Below are positions 17,203 to 28,367 of a stretch of 64,000 bases of DNA, piece after piece. The DNA is taken from positions 29,495 through 93,494 of the forward strand of contig DVIT01000056.1 in assembly GCA_018711005.1 (NCBI GenBank), in the 5' to 3' direction. A program made the translations under genes and the position numbers. This stretch comes from Candidatus Scybalocola faecigallinarum (GTDB lineage: Bacteria; Bacillota; Clostridia; Lachnospirales; Lachnospiraceae). Position 1 is the stretch's first letter; every line of letters starts with the position of its first letter. The notes below the pieces were generated by a model, which was not told the DNA's origin, ran no database searches, and saw only the letters and a program-made list of their open reading frames with translations.

Positions 17203-18151
17203 CTGCCCGCACTTCCTCCTGGAAAGCCTTCCAGTCATAGATCGCCTCAATGGAAGCAATGGCCGCCTCGATCATAGATTCATCCGGTTCTCTTGTGGTC
17301 AGTTTCTGAAGCGCCATTCCCGGACGGCTGATCACATCGGCAAACCTGCCCTCGCTCCGGCCGGCCCACTGGATGATCTCATAGGCAACACCGGCAATGA
17401 CCGGGACTAAAAGGATACGGATGACCACCTTCAGTGCCATATTTTCCACAGGGAATATTTGGAAAAATAAGATAAAAAATACAATACTTAAAAAAATCAC
17501 GATAAACAGAAAGCTGGTCCCGCACCGCTTATGGAACCGGGAATACTTCATGGCATTTTCCGGCGTCAGCAATGCTCCGTGTTCAATACAGTTAATGGAC
17601 TTGTGCTCGGCCCCGTGATACATAAATACCCGCTGAATATCCTTCATCCGGGAGATCAGAACAATATAAGCCATAAATAAAATGACCCTTACGATCCCCT
17701 CAATGATCCCCAAAAGCCAGGATGAATCGGTCACATGACTGAAAAGATCAGAAATCAAAAAGGGCAGAACCATAAACAGGCCAATGGCAATGACCAGGGA
17801 CAGGGCTACCGTCACGCCCATGATCAGTTTTTCTCCCAGACTGCTGCCGGATTTCTCCGAAGCCGCAGCTTCAGGCGCCGCGCCTTTGTCTGTGTCTGTT
17901 TCCTCATCTTCATAAAAGCTGGCGGAATACGTCAGGGTAGATATTCCAAGCACCATAGAATCAATAAACGCAAAAACCCCCCGCAAAATCGGTACGCGGG
18001 TTAAATGGAGACGGGATACAAGGCTCTCATAGGTGTCCTTTTTCACCTCAAGAGTCCCGTCCGGTTTGCGGACAGTCACAGCATAATCATTGCCATAACG
18101 CATCATCACGCCTTCAATAACTGCCTGTCCGCCGATCTTGGCATACTTCAT
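17171..18151 (-). CDS. yqhQ: DUF1385 membrane protein YqhQ
   Basis: A 326-residue protein starting MKYAKIGGQAVIEGVMMR, which is the family's hallmark N-terminus. Several transmembrane helices are visible at about 105-130, 145-165 and 215-260, and the motif MYHGAEHKSINCIEHG precedes them in the middle. The cellular function is not established. The ATG at 18151 has AAGGAGG 7 bases upstream. The gene overlaps the start of prmC by about 30 bases, indicating co-transcription. Confidence 0.92.
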   Translation of the reverse strand: MKYAKIGGQAVIEGVMMRYGNDYAVTVRKPDGTLEVKKDTYESLVSRLHLTRVPILRGVFAFIDSMVLGISTLTYSASFYEDEETDTDKGAAPEAAASEKSGSSLGEKLIMGVTVALSLVIAIGLFMVLPFLISDLFSHVTDSSWLLGIIEGIVRVILFMAYIVLISRMKDIQRVFMYHGAEHKSINCIEHGALLTPENAMKYSRFHKRCGTSFLFIVIFLSIVFFILFFQIFPVENMALKVVIRILLVPVIAGVAYEIIQWAGRSEGRFADVISRPGMALQKLTTREPDESMIEAAIASIEAIYDWKAFQEEVRAGEQSDVKTAS

Positions 18152-18218
18152 GGCAAGCCTCCTTACATGAATAACCGTTTGGCTGTCCAAACGGTTATCT
18201 TACATTTCCCTGAAAGCA

Positions 18219-18250
18219 AAAATAGGTTGAGATTTAACAAATCCCAACCT
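18219..18250 (-). terminator. rpmE terminator
   Basis: A 12-base stem with one mismatch (18224-18235 with 18239-18250) and a 3-base loop. On the minus strand it is followed by TATTTTTG. It lies 14 bases downstream of the rpmE stop. Confidence 0.7.
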
Positions 18251-18263
18251 TTCATTTTCGCTA

Positions 18264-18467
18264 TTACTGTGTAATACCATATTTACGATTGAACTTATCA
18301 ATACGTCCGCGGGCTACTGCAGCTTTCTGCTGGCCTGTGTAGAATGAATGGCATTTGGAGCAAACTTCCACATGGATTTCCGGTTTTGTAGAACCTGTTA
18401 CAAATTCATTACCGCAGTTGCATGTAACCTTTGCCTGGTAATACTTTGGATGGATACCTTCCTTCAT
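18264..18467 (-). CDS. rpmE: 50S ribosomal protein L31 (zinc-binding form)
   Basis: A 67-residue ribosomal protein. It keeps the four zinc-ligand cysteines (CNCG near residue 16 and VCSKCH near residue 37), so it is the C+ form used when zinc is available. [10 protein letters not shown] is the classical N-terminus. Its ribosome site is GAGGTG. It lies between rho and yqhQ, as in many Clostridia. Confidence 0.96.
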   Translation of the reverse strand: MKEGIHPKYYQAKVTCNCGNEFVTGSTKPEIHVEVCSKCHSFYTGQQKAAVARGRIDKFNRKYGITQ

Positions 18468-18600
18468 CTTCTTTCACCTCACTACAAAAACTCATATTAG
18501 AAAATTGATCTACTCAATCTGTCTTCTTCCAAACAGCTTCCCTATTATATCACAGACAAAAACAAAATTCAATATGTTTTTTAGGGAATTGGCACACCTG

Positions 18601-20307
18601 TTACTGTACCAGTTTTGTCCGCTTAATGGCGGCAATAAAATCTTTATTGGACCGGGTCCGCATAAACATCTCTATGATCCGTTCCAGAGCCTCATCGGAC
18701 TTCATGCCGCTTAAGGCCTTACGCATAAGATAGGTCGCCTCCAGCTCCTCGCGGTTTAACAAAAGCTCCTCGCGGCGTGTTCCGGAGCGGGCAATATCAA
18801 TCGCCGGGAAGATACGTTTTTCCGAAAGCCTGCGGTCAAGGACCAGCTCCATATTGCCGGTTCCCTTAAATTCTTCATAAACAACATCATCCATCTTGCT
18901 TCCGGTTTCCACAAGGGCTGTTGCCAGCACTGTAAGGCTTCCGCCCTCCCGCATGTTACGGGCTGCGCCGAAAAACTTTTTCGGCATATGCAGCGCCGCC
19001 GGGTCAAGACCGCCGGAAAGAGTACGGCCGCTGGGCGGTACCGTCAGGTTGTAGGCACGGGCCAGACGGGTAATACTGTCTAAAAGAATGACAACATCCT
19101 TTTTATGCTCTACAAGACGCTTTGCACGCTCAAGCACCATCTCTGAAACCCGCTTGTGATGTTCCGGCAGCTCGTCAAATGTAGAATAAATCACTTCTAC
19201 ATTATCGCCTTCAATGTACTCTTTAATATCTGTAACCTCCTCCGGACGTTCATCAATGAGAAGGATGATCATATTCATATCCGGATAATTGGAGTGGACA
19301 GACTTGGCAATCTGCTTTAACAGTGTCGTCTTACCTGTTTTAGGCGGCGCTACGATCATACCTCTTTGTCCTTTACCAATAGGGGATACCAGATCCACAA
19401 TGCGCATAGGCACACTGGCCCGTTCTGTTTCCAGGAAAATACGGGAATTGGGGAAAATAGGCGTCATATCTTCAAAGTTTTTGCGCCGGCTGGCTTCAGA
19501 TGGATGGAAGCCGTTGACAGCCCGGACAAATAATAAGGCGCTGAACTTTTCCGTAGGCAGCTTGATCTTTATATTACCTTCAATAATATCTCCGGTTTTC
19601 AAATTAAAGCGGCGGATCTGCGCCGGGGATACATAAATATCGTTATCTCCGGGGAGATAGTTTTCACAGCGGATAAAACCAAAGCCGTCAGGCATAACCT
19701 CCAAAATACCGTGGGCCATATTGCCGCTGTCCAGTTCTTCCAAAGCCGGCTCCATATGGTAATCATCGCCGCGATGCCCGGTCTCTGTACGCACGCTGCG
19801 GGCAGGTCGGTAGCTGCGCTCCCGGCTTTCTGCCGGTGCGGACGCGGTATGGGCAGGCGCCGGCGCCGGATGTACCGGTGCTGTGCCGGCAGCAGATGGG
19901 GCTGTACGCTTTTCATAAGCCGTGCCTGCGCTTCGCTCTCTTGCTGCCGGAGCTTTTTCGTATGTGCCATTTGTCTTTTCATATGTTCCATTCGTCTTTT
20001 CATATGGGGCAGAGGATCCCCGCCGCTCCTGAGGTGCGGATGATGACGTACTCCGATCGCGAGGCACTTCAGGGGACACACTTGTGTCCGGTGCAGGCTC
20101 CTGTGCCTTTTCCTGTACATCCACAGCGGCAGCCTTAGCATCTCCCTGGCCGTTCTCCTTTTCATTCTGACGGTTCTGCTGTTCTTCCAGATCGCAAAGG
20201 ATCTGTACGAGCTGCGCCTTTCTCATGGACGATGTGTTTTTGATACCCTGGGCTTTTACAATGGCCTTTAGCTCCACCAGCGACAGAGTATTATATTTTT
20301 CATTCAT
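18601..20307 (-). CDS. rho: Transcription termination factor Rho with long low-complexity insert
   Basis: A 568-residue hexameric RNA helicase that ends transcription; typical Rho is about 420 residues. Residues 1-45 are the Rho N-terminal helical domain. Residues about 46-190 are a Pro/Ala/Glu/Arg-rich linker with a repeated YEKTNGT unit. RNA binding follows ([20 protein letters not shown]), then Walker [10 protein letters not shown], Walker [17 protein letters not shown] and the R-loop/Q-loop region. Long basic or disordered N-terminal inserts occur in Clostridia and can promote phase separation, as reported in a Bacteroides Rho. GGAGG lies 10 bases before the ATG. Confidence 0.95.
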   Translation of the reverse strand: MNEKYNTLSLVELKAIVKAQGIKNTSSMRKAQLVQILCDLEEQQNRQNEKENGQGDAKAAAVDVQEKAQEPAPDTSVSPEVPRDRSTSSSAPQERRGSSAPYEKTNGTYEKTNGTYEKAPAARERSAGTAYEKRTAPSAAGTAPVHPAPAPAHTASAPAESRERSYRPARSVRTETGHRGDDYHMEPALEELDSGNMAHGILEVMPDGFGFIRCENYLPGDNDIYVSPAQIRRFNLKTGDIIEGNIKIKLPTEKFSALLFVRAVNGFHPSEASRRKNFEDMTPIFPNSRIFLETERASVPMRIVDLVSPIGKGQRGMIVAPPKTGKTTLLKQIAKSVHSNYPDMNMIILLIDERPEEVTDIKEYIEGDNVEVIYSTFDELPEHHKRVSEMVLERAKRLVEHKKDVVILLDSITRLARAYNLTVPPSGRTLSGGLDPAALHMPKKFFGAARNMREGGSLTVLATALVETGSKMDDVVYEEFKGTGNMELVLDRRLSEKRIFPAIDIARSGTRREELLLNREELEATYLMRKALSGMKSDEALERIIEMFMRTRSNKDFIAAIKRTKLVQ

Positions 20308-22179
<1,872 letters not shown>

Positions 22180-22221
22180 TCTTAAACAAGCTGCTTAACC
22201 ATTTAAAGATACACCTAAAAG

Positions 22222-22262
22222 AAGCCGGGACTCATGAATCTTCATGGGCTCCGGCTTTTTTC
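22222..22262 (+). terminator. gdhA terminator
   Basis: Hairpin AAGCCGG (22222-22228) with CCGGCTT (22251-22257) and an inner CATGAA/TTCATG stem. Ts run to 22261. Confidence 0.85.
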
Positions 22263-22354
22263 TGCATATATTTTCCCAGGGCTGCACATAATAGGCCATA
22301 AGGGTACGGCCAGTCAGACCTGCTGTATCTCATTCGTTTTTGGGAGGCTGTATT

Positions 22355-22945
22355 ATGCGCTATATTTCAAGGAATCTGCCGGTTTCCAGATTTTTTACCA
22401 TCCTGGGCATGATCTTTACCGGGGTCATTGGAACATTTCTCCACTTTTTGTTTCAATGGACCGCCAATCATCCGGCCATCGCTCTTTTTTCTCCGGTAAA
22501 TGAATCTATCTGGGAACATTTAAAGCTTCTTTTCTTTCCGGTCCTTTTATTTACCAGCCTGGAATGCATTTTATACAAACGCAGAGTCTCCGGGTTTTTA
22601 TGGGCGCGCACTATGGCCCTTCTGGCAGGGCTGGGTTTTATTATTGCAGGCTTTTATATTTACAGCGGGATACTGGGAACAAATTATACAGCCGCTGATA
22701 TCGGGCTGTTTGTGATTTCCATTTTAATCACATTTCTCCTCACACCGTATCTGCAAAAACGCCAGAAAAGTTTTGCTTCCCCGACAGGACTTGCCATTTT
22801 CATCTTACTTTTACTGACAGCCCTGTTTTTCCTTTTTACATTTTATCCTCCCCATATCGGCCTGTTTATAGATCCGGCCGCCAAAGACTACGGTATCCTC
22901 CGGCAGCCGGGCGCGTATGAATCTTTACTATACGACCTTTTTTAA
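22355..22945 (+). CDS. DUF6512-like integral membrane protein
   Basis: A 196-residue protein with about six transmembrane helices (for example FFTILGMIFTGVIGTFLHF, then AGLGFIIAGFYIYSGIL). The stretch NESIWEHLKLLFFP, with the end of type EPAAKDYGILR, is what I associate with the DUF6512 family of Firmicute membrane proteins; the function is unknown. The ATG at 22355 follows GGGAGG. It overlaps the end of the convergent MATE gene by 18 bases, so the two 3' ends share DNA and there is no room for a separate terminator. Confidence 0.72.
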   Translation: MRYISRNLPVSRFFTILGMIFTGVIGTFLHFLFQWTANHPAIALFSPVNESIWEHLKLLFFPVLLFTSLECILYKRRVSGFLWARTMALLAGLGFIIAGFYIYSGILGTNYTAADIGLFVISILITFLLTPYLQKRQKSFASPTGLAIFILLLLTALFFLFTFYPPHIGLFIDPAAKDYGILRQPGAYESLLYDLF

Positions 22946-24289
22946 CAGCCACTTTCTCCTGTGAAAACGCCACATATACACAATCCCCCGCACTGCCCAG
23001 TCTGTAAACATACCGATCCAGACGCCCATAGGTCCGACACCCATATAACGGCACAAAAAGGTGCATAATGTTACACGGAAGGCCCACATGGAAACACAGG
23101 ACAGAACCATGGAAAACTTCACATCCCCGGCAGCCCGCATACCGTAGGCAGGAATAAATGACGGGGTCCATATGATGGGCTTAACAATGGTGATCCATGT
23201 CATCATATATATACACATCTGAGCGCTTTCTGCTTCCATCCCCCCAAGAATAGTAATGGGCCGTACGAGAGCGTACACCAGCAGACAGCTGGCAATAATG
23301 ACTGCCTCACCGATAACCATCAGTTTTTTAATATAATAAATAGCCTCATCTTCCCGGCCAGCTCCAAGACACTGTCCCACAATAGTCATAAGACCGATAC
23401 CAATGCCAATTCCGGCAACTCCGTTAAGGTTTTCCAAAATATTGGTCATGGCCTGGGCCGCAATGGCGGCTGTACCCATGGTGGAGACGGTGGACTGGAT
23501 GGCCAGCTTTCCAAACTGAAACATACCATTTTCAATACCCGATGGAATACCCAACGCAAGAATACGGCGGATCACCGCCCCATCCGGACGGATCTTCAGG
23601 TAATTCCGTACATGGACAGGATTCTTTTTATTTCTCAGCTGCCATAAAACAATAACAGCACAGAAAATCCTGGACACTAATGTGGAAATCGCAGCACCGG
23701 CCACACCCATATGAAAGCCCCAGATCAGCAGGGCATTTCCGGCAATATTCATTACATTGGAAATCACCGACACTGTCATGGGCCCACGGGTATTGCCCTG
23801 GGCTCTGAAAATGGATGCACCGGCATCATAAAGGGCAATAAAAGGGAAGGACAGCGCTGTAATGAAAAAATAAACTTGTGAGGCATCCATGACTGCAGCC
23901 TCTACATCTCCGAAAATAAAACTTAGCAGCGGATATCGGAAAACAATGCATGCCGCTGCCAGAACAACAGAGATCAGCGTTACGACAAAAAGAAGCTGCT
24001 GTGCCCCATCCCTGGCTTTTTCCATATTTTTGTGGCCTACATAATAGGAACAGACTATCGTACCTCCCGCAGACAATGCCACAAACGCCTGCATAACAAG
24101 CACATTAATAGAATCCACTAAGGATACGGCAGAAATAGCTGCTGATCCTACATTACTGACCATCATCGTATCTGCGGTTCCCATAAGGGAATTTAATACC
24201 TGCTCAATGATCAGGGGGACGAGCAGTTTCCTCAGGTCAATATTACTAAACATATGTGTTAAAGGCACATCTTTAGACTTTTTCCTCAT
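22928..24289 (-). CDS. MATE family efflux transporter
   Basis: A 453-residue, 12-helix exporter of the multi antimicrobial extrusion family, normally exchanging drugs or metabolites for Na+ or H+. Visible family stretches are LIIEQVLNSLMGTADTMMVSNVG at the N-terminus, cut here to its start, PFIALYDAGASIFRAQGN in helix 4-5, and GIGIGLMTIVGQCLGAGR in the second half. A promoter lies at 24432-24459. The 3' end overlaps the convergent DUF6512-like gene. The substrate is unknown. Confidence 0.92.
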   Translation of the reverse strand: MRKKSKDVPLTHMFSNIDLRKLLVPLIIEQVLNSLMGTADTMMVSNVGSAAISAVSLVDSINVLVMQAFVALSAGGTIVCSYYVGHKNMEKARDGAQQLLFVVTLISVVLAAACIVFRYPLLSFIFGDVEAAVMDASQVYFFITALSFPFIALYDAGASIFRAQGNTRGPMTVSVISNVMNIAGNALLIWGFHMGVAGAAISTLVSRIFCAVIVLWQLRNKKNPVHVRNYLKIRPDGAVIRRILALGIPSGIENGMFQFGKLAIQSTVSTMGTAAIAAQAMTNILENLNGVAGIGIGIGLMTIVGQCLGAGREDEAIYYIKKLMVIGEAVIIASCLLVYALVRPITILGGMEAESAQMCIYMMTWITIVKPIIWTPSFIPAYGMRAAGDVKFSMVLSCVSMWAFRVTLCTFLCRYMGVGPMGVWIGMFTDWAVRGIVYMWRFHRRKWLLKKVV

Positions 24290-24431
24290 GTTATTTCCCT
24301 CTCCATCTTCTGTCTTATTATTCGTCTGCGGCTCTCTAAGTGGCGCGACAACAGTAAATGCTCAGGCCTGAAGTGTTCACAGCAAAGGCCGCCGCATCAC
24401 AGAGGACGGGCAGCCTTTTGAGACTTCTTTT

Positions 24432-24459
24432 ATTATAATTCATACACATAAAATTGCAA
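24432..24459 (-). promoter_or_regulatory. Promoter of the MATE gene
   Basis: On the minus strand TTGCAA (24454-24459), a 16-base spacer and TATAAT (24432-24437). Between it and the gene (24365-24425) an imperfect hairpin (AAGGC...GCCTT) lies in the leader. Confidence 0.55.
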
Positions 24460-24461
24460 TA

Positions 24462-25091
24462 CTATAATTCTTTTTGCTTGTAAAACTTTAAACAGAACAG
24501 GTAGGCGATCAGGATCACGGCAAAAGCTGCTGCTGCGCCAAGCGGAATAAAAATATGGGGATCTGCGATTTCCAGCAAGTGTCCCAGGTCAATCCCCATC
24601 TTTGGAAGGGTAAGGACAGCAATGGCAGGAATGAAAATCAGGGCGATCATAAAGATCCTGGCCCGTTCGCTTCCCATTTTCATGATCAGCGCCAAAAACA
24701 CGCTGGCATAGACTAATCCTCCGGTGCTGGTAATCAGGGCGTAATCCACGTTTTCCAGCAGCGGAGCGCTGTGGATCAGATTATCCAGGGAAATGCCCAC
24801 AAGTCCAAAAATAAGGGCCGCAAGAACCAGCAAGAACACAAAGGCAAATTTGGCATTGACGTAATCTTTCCTCCGTACCGGCAGTGTATTAACATAAAGG
24901 TCCCACTGACACTGATCATTGTAATAAAAAATATTCATTGGAAGGATCGCCGCAAAAATCATAAGAAAAGTAACCAGGGACCAGGCGGAATGATTGGCAA
25001 TGCCGATCACTAAATAGACAACAGCAATCCCGGCGCCCAGAGCCAGCTGCTTACGCATCATATAAAAATCAGTCAGTAATATTCCTGTCAT
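24462..25091 (-). CDS. ABC-2 type transporter permease
   Basis: A 209-residue membrane protein with six predicted helices, of the ABC-2 membrane type 5 group (starts GILLTDFYMMRKQL, contains MNIFYYNDQCQWDLYVNTLPVRRKDYVNAKF). The latter stretch is typical of permeases paired with YtrB-like ATPases. The start overlaps the ATPase stop by four bases. The operon is GntR regulator, ATPase, permease. Cargo is unknown; related systems respond to cell-wall antibiotics. Confidence 0.88.
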   Translation of the reverse strand: MTGILLTDFYMMRKQLALGAGIAVVYLVIGIANHSAWSLVTFLMIFAAILPMNIFYYNDQCQWDLYVNTLPVRRKDYVNAKFAFVFLLVLAALIFGLVGISLDNLIHSAPLLENVDYALITSTGGLVYASVFLALIMKMGSERARIFMIALIFIPAIAVLTLPKMGIDLGHLLEIADPHIFIPLGAAAAFAVILIAYLFCLKFYKQKEL

Positions 25092-25960
25092 TCCTGCTCC
25101 CCCTCCTTCTTATTAAAAAATACCATAATATCCTCAAGCCCGGCGCTGTCCGTTTCATATCCCGCAGGAAGTTTTTCCTTAAAGACAAGCGCTTCCACGC
25201 CAAAGGCATACCGGCGCACACCGGCAATGGCGCTTTCATCCAGCTGTTCCATCGCCTCCCGGGTTCCCCTCCAGATACCGTACCGCTCTAAAAGAATGTC
25301 CTTATTATCGCAGAAGATCAGCCGTCCTCCATGAATAAATGCAATATAATCGCAGATTTTTTCCAGATCGCTTAAAATATGGGAGGAAATAAAAACACTG
25401 TGTTCTTCATCCTGGATAAAATCCAGCAGTAGATCCAGCATCTCATCCCGCACCACCGGATCCATACCGCTGGTGGCTTCGTCCAGAACCAAAAGCTTCG
25501 TATCATGGCATAAAGCCACGCCCATGGTCAGCTTCATGCGCATTCCCCGGGAAAATTCTTTGATCCTCCGGTCTGTTGGCACATGGTACTTCTTTATAAA
25601 TTTTGCAAATCGCTGATCATCCCATGTTTTATAAAAACGCTTCATCACTGTCCGGATATTTTGAACCGTTAATTCTCCCGGAAAATGACTTTCATCTAAG
25701 ACAACCCCTAAATGCTCCCGGACATTTTCATCCATTTGTGTGCTGTCACAGCCCAGCATATAAAGCTTGCCCGAGTCCGCCCGGATCAGATCCAGCATCA
25801 GCTTGATGGTTGTTGTCTTGCCCGCGCCGTTTTCACCGATAAAGCCCATAATGCACCCTTTGGGCAGCGCAAAACTAATATTATCCAGCGTAAAGCTTTT
25901 ATAATGCTTTGTTACATGGTCGCAGACCATGGCATATTCTAAAATTTCATGCTCATCCAT
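25088..25960 (-). CDS. ABC transporter ATP-binding protein (YtrB-like)
   Basis: A 290-residue ATPase. Walker A GENGAGKTT (about residue 41), signature EFSRGMRMKLTMG (divergent from LSGGQ), Walker B LLVLDEATSGMDP and switch FISSHILSDL are all present. It energises the downstream ABC-2 permease. The start ATG at 25960 lies 6 bases after the GntR stop. The regulator gene upstream and the strong operator-promoter indicate a substrate-inducible exporter. Confidence 0.92.
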   Translation of the reverse strand: MDEHEILEYAMVCDHVTKHYKSFTLDNISFALPKGCIMGFIGENGAGKTTTIKLMLDLIRADSGKLYMLGCDSTQMDENVREHLGVVLDESHFPGELTVQNIRTVMKRFYKTWDDQRFAKFIKKYHVPTDRRIKEFSRGMRMKLTMGVALCHDTKLLVLDEATSGMDPVVRDEMLDLLLDFIQDEEHSVFISSHILSDLEKICDYIAFIHGGRLIFCDNKDILLERYGIWRGTREAMEQLDESAIAGVRRYAFGVEALVFKEKLPAGYETDSAGLEDIMVFFNKKEGEQE

Positions 25961-25966
25961 ACTTTT

Positions 25967-26347
25967 TCACCTTACCTCATCCCCATACAGCAGTGCCAGG
26001 ATTTCTGTCAGTTCCTCCAGGGAAATGCCCATGGCCCTGGCTTTTCGGGCCGCCAAGGATAAATGCTCCTCCACTTCCTTTTGCTGCTGTTCCCGGATCA
26101 TATCCATATTCTGCCGGGCCACAAAGCTTCCTTTTCCGGTATAGGAAACAATGAACCCCTCTCGTTCCAGTTCTTCGTAGGCCCGCTTTGTGGTGATCAC
26201 ACTGATCCTCAGCTCCTTTGCCAAAAGACGCATCGACGGCAGGGCATCTCCCTGCTGCAATTTCCCGGAAAGGATCATATTTTTTATCTGAGTAACAATC
26301 TGCTCATAAATCGGCTGGCCACCGGAATTACTAATGACAATGTTCAT
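25967..26347 (-). CDS. GntR family regulator, YtrA subfamily
   Basis: A 126-residue repressor. An N-terminal winged helix-turn-helix (QPIYEQIVTQIKNMIL, LPSMRLLAKELRISVITTKRAYEELEREG) is followed by a short dimerisation tail (about 75-126), as in YtrA. The ATG at 26347 follows GGAGAG at 6 bases; the TTG two codons earlier is less likely. It is the first gene of its operon and probably represses it through the palindrome at 26456-26484. Confidence 0.9.
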   Translation of the reverse strand: MNIVISNSGGQPIYEQIVTQIKNMILSGKLQQGDALPSMRLLAKELRISVITTKRAYEELEREGFIVSYTGKGSFVARQNMDMIREQQQKEVEEHLSLAARKARAMGISLEELTEILALLYGDEVR

Positions 26348-26455
26348 GTTCAACTCTCCATTCTGCCAACGGGCAAAAGCCGGAGAAAGCCCTGCCGTCA
26401 GTAAAAAAACGTATATACGCCGGCAAAACTGCCGTACAATCTATGTGTACATCAT

Positions 26456-26499
26456 ATATTGTATATATGCATTATATACAATATGTACACCATTGTCAA
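26456..26499 (-). promoter_or_regulatory. Promoter and YtrA-type operator of the GntR-ABC operon
   Basis: Minus strand: consensus TTGACA (26494-26499), a 17-base spacer and TATAAT (26471-26476). An 11-base perfect inverted repeat (ATATTGTATAT at 26456-26466, ATATACAATAT at 26474-26484) covers the -10, and an outer GTGTACAT/ATGTACAC pair (26445-26452, 26483-26490) overlaps the spacer. Confidence 0.8.
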
Positions 26500-26507
26500 T
26501 ATTCAAT

Positions 26508-26541
26508 TTAAAAAGAGCACTACGCGCCGCGCGATGTGCTC
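26508..26541 (-). terminator. Terminator of the peptide ABC operon
   Basis: On the minus strand stem GAGCAC/GTGCTC plus an inner CGCG/CGCG pairing with a 3-base loop (26515-26541), followed by TTTTTAAA. It lies about 70 bases after the ATPase stop. Confidence 0.75.
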
Positions 26542-26608
26542 ACAGCAAAAAGCTGCCGGGGATCATCTGCGGTTATTGGCAGAGGATCGGCCCGACAGCC
26601 TGTGGGTT

Positions 26609-28357
26609 TTATATAGATTTTGAGTCTGCGCGGAAGCACCGTACCAGATGGGGACGGTCCGTACCTACATCGATACTTTCCGGGGCCTGATGGGCACAGC
26701 GCTCCATGGCGCAGGCACAGCGGGAATAAAACGGACAGCCGGTTCCGGTGTCTGTGCTGTCTTCAATATCCTGTCCGATGCTTTCCTCCTCTGGCTGCTC
26801 ATCCTTTGAAGCTCCATCGGAAAGTACCGATTCAAAGAGCATCCGGGTATAGGGATGACATGGGTTTTTATAAATCTCATCCACATCTGCCATTTCCACG
26901 ATCCTTCCCAGATAAATGACAGCCACCCGGTGGCATATATGGCGTACAATGTTCAGATCATGGGAAATAAACAAAATCGTCAAATGCCGTTTTTTATGAA
27001 TATCCAAAAGCAGCTCCAGAATCTGAGACTGGACGGTTACATCCAGGGCTGAAACCGGTTCATCTGCCACAAGAGGCCGGGAATCCATCAAAAGCGCCGT
27101 ACCAATACTAATACGCTGGCGCTGGCCGCCGGACAGCTCATGGGGATACCGGTCATAAAATGACGGATCAAGTCCAATATTTTCCAGCATTTCACTGACC
27201 ATCTGCTTTCTCCGGGCTTTATCCCGTATTCCCCGGACTCTTAAAGGCTCGGACATGATCCATCCGATCTTCCTTGCCGGATTTAGGGAACCAAAAGGAT
27301 CCTGAAAAACCATCTGGGGATGTACCGCTTTATCCATGGCCATTGTCCCTGTAAAATCCCGGTTCAGGCCCACAATAGTCTTGGCCAGGGTGGATTTTCC
27401 GCAGCCGCTTTCCCCGACGATCCCCATAAGCTCTCCTTCATATACCTGGAGGCTCAGATCCTTAACAACACGGCGGCGCCCCTTTTTCTTAAAAAAGCCC
27501 CCCATCTCCTCCCGGTAAAATACGTCCAGATGATCCATAGAAAGGATGGGCTGGTCTTCCGAAACCCGGGTCGTATTGTCCGGGATGGATGCCACTAAGG
27601 TTTTTGTATATTCATGCTGCGGATGCTTTAACACATCTTCTACCCTGCCCCGCTCCACGATCACGCCATTGTACATAACGATCACGTTCTGGCACAATTC
27701 GCGGATCACGTTCAGGTCATGGGAAATAAATAAAATAGACACGCCCCGCTCTTTATGGAGCTTTTTTAAAAGCTTTAAGATCTGCCCCTGCACAATAACA
27801 TCCAGAGCAGTGGTCGGCTCATCGGCAATCAGCAGTTTAGGCGAACAGATCATAGCCTGGGCAATCATCACCCTCTGACGCATACCGCCGGACAGTTCAT
27901 GGGGATACTTGTTTAATAATCCCTCCGGATCCGAAAGTCCCACATCGGTCAAAGCCCGGATCACATTTTGCCGGATCTCATCCCGCCCCATCTTTGTATG
28001 AAGCTTCAGGCTTTCCCCTACCTGGGCGCCGATCTTCATTACCGGATTTAATGATGTCATCGGCTCCTGAAAAATCATGGACATTTTATTGCCTGAAAGA
28101 AGGCTTCGCTCATTTTTATCCAGATTTAAAATACTCCTGCCCTCAAACGCCACATTTCCGCTAAGGACACGGGCCTGAGGCGGCAAAAGTCCCATGGCTG
28201 CCAGAGCAGTCATAGACTTGCCGGAGCCGGATTCCCCCACAACGCCGAGGATTTCTCCCTGGGCTATGGAAAAGGAAATATCGTCCACCACTTTATGCAT
28301 TTCTCCGTTATCTTCAAAGCCAATCGTCAGATGGCTTACATCAAATAATGTATCCAT
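26609..28357 (-). CDS. Peptide ABC transporter, fused double ATPase (DppD-DppF type)
   Basis: A 582-residue protein with two complete nucleotide-binding domains. The first (about 1-260) has GESGSGKSMT, LSGGMRQR and LLIADEPTTALD. The second (about 270-535) has GESGCGKST, LSGGQRQR and LVADEPVSALD. Each is of the oligopeptide/dipeptide type, and the tail has the OppD/DppD cysteine motif CPFYSRCACAMERC. One gene replaces the usual dppD and dppF pair. It is the last gene of the operon dppA-B-C-DF, 10 bases after dppC. Confidence 0.93.
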   Translation of the reverse strand: MDTLFDVSHLTIGFEDNGEMHKVVDDISFSIAQGEILGVVGESGSGKSMTALAAMGLLPPQARVLSGNVAFEGRSILNLDKNERSLLSGNKMSMIFQEPMTSLNPVMKIGAQVGESLKLHTKMGRDEIRQNVIRALTDVGLSDPEGLLNKYPHELSGGMRQRVMIAQAMICSPKLLIADEPTTALDVIVQGQILKLLKKLHKERGVSILFISHDLNVIRELCQNVIVMYNGVIVERGRVEDVLKHPQHEYTKTLVASIPDNTTRVSEDQPILSMDHLDVFYREEMGGFFKKKGRRRVVKDLSLQVYEGELMGIVGESGCGKSTLAKTIVGLNRDFTGTMAMDKAVHPQMVFQDPFGSLNPARKIGWIMSEPLRVRGIRDKARRKQMVSEMLENIGLDPSFYDRYPHELSGGQRQRISIGTALLMDSRPLVADEPVSALDVTVQSQILELLLDIHKKRHLTILFISHDLNIVRHICHRVAVIYLGRIVEMADVDEIYKNPCHPYTRMLFESVLSDGASKDEQPEEESIGQDIEDSTDTGTGCPFYSRCACAMERCAHQAPESIDVGTDRPHLVRCFRADSKSI

Positions 28358-28367
28358 GACGGCCCTC

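Noticed and set aside
19946..20010. Tandem DNA repeat as a separate non-coding feature
   Set aside because: It is in frame inside rho and is explained by repeated YEKTNGT residues.
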